From contig JACPZJ010000151.1 of NCBI GenBank assembly GCA_016195585.1, forward strand, positions 1-5,435: a stretch of DNA of 5,435 nucleotides. The letters run 5' to 3'. Both the position numbers and the translations under genes were made by a program. The DNA comes from Nitrospirota bacterium (GTDB lineage Bacteria > Nitrospirota > CAKKRA01 > 9FT-COMBO-42-15). Positions within the stretch are counted from its first letter, which is position 1, and every line of letters starts with the position of its first letter. The notes under the pieces are model-generated. The model had not been told where the DNA came from, searched no databases, and saw only the letters and a list, made by a program, of their open reading frames with translations. This document shows, piece after piece, positions 4,788-5,435 of this stretch.

Positions 4788-5417
4788 ATGAGGCTTGACC
4801 ACATAAACCCTTTCATTGAGGCGGCAAGATATGTTTTATCAGAGATATCGCATCTGGACATAAAAGGCGGAGAGCCCTCGCTTAAACACTCACCAATACC
4901 GACAAAGGACAATGTAATAATTATTGGCATTGCAGGCGACATGGAGGGGAGGGTGATCTTTGAGATGGATGATAAGGCAGCCCTGACCCTTGCAGGGATA
5001 ATGAATAATACTAAATTTGAGCAATTGAATCCCATTGCAATAGACAGCCTCTCTGAACTTACTAACATGATGATTGGAAATGCTGTGTCAAGGCTTAATG
5101 ATATGGGATTTAATTTTACAGTAACACCGCCTACATTTCTAAAAGGAAGGGATATGATAAGCTCAACATCACAGATTGAGACGCTGGTTATTAACCTCTC
5201 TGCAGAATACGGAGAGGTGACGCTAAACATTGCTGTCAGATACAAGCATCTGATTAAGAGGGGTTTTGCAGGCCATTCCTTTGGAGAGGATCAGGGTGCA
5301 GATGAAGACAGCAATCTATCGTTTGCAGGCCCTGAATACCGGCCGGCGGACCTTGCATCAGGGATTACCATAAATATGCTGTTAAAGGGTTTGGAGAAGA
5401 TAAAAAGGACAGTATAG
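4788..5417 (+). CDS. cheX: Chemotaxis protein CheX, CheY-P phosphatase, with C-terminal extension
   Basis: CheX is a CheC/CheX/FliY-family phosphatase that dephosphorylates CheY-P; it is known from Thermotoga and spirochaetes and acts in the cytoplasm as a dimer. The opening INPFIEAARYVLSEI is the typical CheX first helix. IIGIAGDMEGRVIFEM matches the following strands. The catalytic-type ExxN motif is Glu90-Leu-Thr-Asn93 within DSLSELTNMMIGNA, and a single such motif, rather than the two of CheC, favours CheX. The domain ends near residue 151 (YGEVTLNIAVRYK). The product is 209 aa, against about 155 for Thermotoga CheX. Residues 152-209 form an acidic linker (GEDQGADEDS) and a final possibly amphipathic helix (ITINMLLKGLEKIKRTV) that I do not recognise. 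The start at 4788 follows GGAGGAG; the longer version from 4737 would translate the neighbouring repeat and is rejected. Confidence 0.88.
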   Translation: MRLDHINPFIEAARYVLSEISHLDIKGGEPSLKHSPIPTKDNVIIIGIAGDMEGRVIFEMDDKAALTLAGIMNNTKFEQLNPIAIDSLSELTNMMIGNAVSRLNDMGFNFTVTPPTFLKGRDMISSTSQIETLVINLSAEYGEVTLNIAVRYKHLIKRGFAGHSFGEDQGADEDSNLSFAGPEYRPADLASGITINMLLKGLEKIKRTV

Positions 5418-5435
5418 AAGGGGCGATGTGCCCTT
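5418..5435. repeat. Short inverted repeat at the window edge, directly after cheX
   Basis: AAGGG (5418-5422) and CCCTT (5431-5435) face each other around GCGATGTG, beginning right after the cheX stop. With a one-base bulge the stem extends to AAGGGGC/GCCCTT. The window ends here, so it cannot be told whether this is another palindromic repeat, the start of a terminator (a T-run would have to follow), or chance. Confidence 0.3.

Overview
The window is a stretch of a bacterial chemotaxis operon, all on the + strand: cheR (5' end cut off by the window edge), cheA, cheB, cheY and cheX. Together they make most of a signalling core. CheR methylates receptors. CheA is the histidine kinase, and it phosphorylates both CheY (the output regulator) and CheB (the receptor methylesterase/deamidase). 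CheX removes phosphate from CheY. No cheW, receptor gene, cheC or cheD is visible here; they may lie outside the window.

Layout: cheR 1-761, 8 nt, cheA 770-2941, a 144-nt repeat-filled gap, cheB 3086-4195, cheY 4176-4592 (overlaps cheB by 20 nt), a 195-nt gap holding a nested palindromic element, cheX 4788-5417, then 18 nt to the window end. No intrinsic terminator or convincing promoter was found inside the window, so the genes are probably cotranscribed from a promoter upstream of it.

The most unusual content is the repeats. At least three kinds of small palindromic element have settled in the operon without breaking a reading frame. (1) Pyrimidine-rich/purine-rich hairpins (CCCTCTCCCC/GGGGAGAGGG type) form a compound block of about 154 bp inside cheA, in frame. 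They add about 58 Pro/Gly/Ser-rich residues to a loop of the CheW-like domain. Related hairpins fill both large intergenic gaps. (2) A GGGGCGAAT/ATTCGCCCC palindrome encodes most of the C-terminal tail of CheA. (3) An element with 13-bp terminal inverted repeats centred on GTTGCAAC fills the cheY-cheX gap and itself contains a hairpin of type 1, so it looks like an insertion within an insertion.

Organism: the genes favour AGG for arginine and ATA for isoleucine, the GC content looks moderate by eye, and CheX is present. The GC-rich palindromes resemble those I associate with genomes of uncultured Nitrospirota and nearby deep-branching or deltaproteobacterial lineages. This is an inference from style, not an identification.
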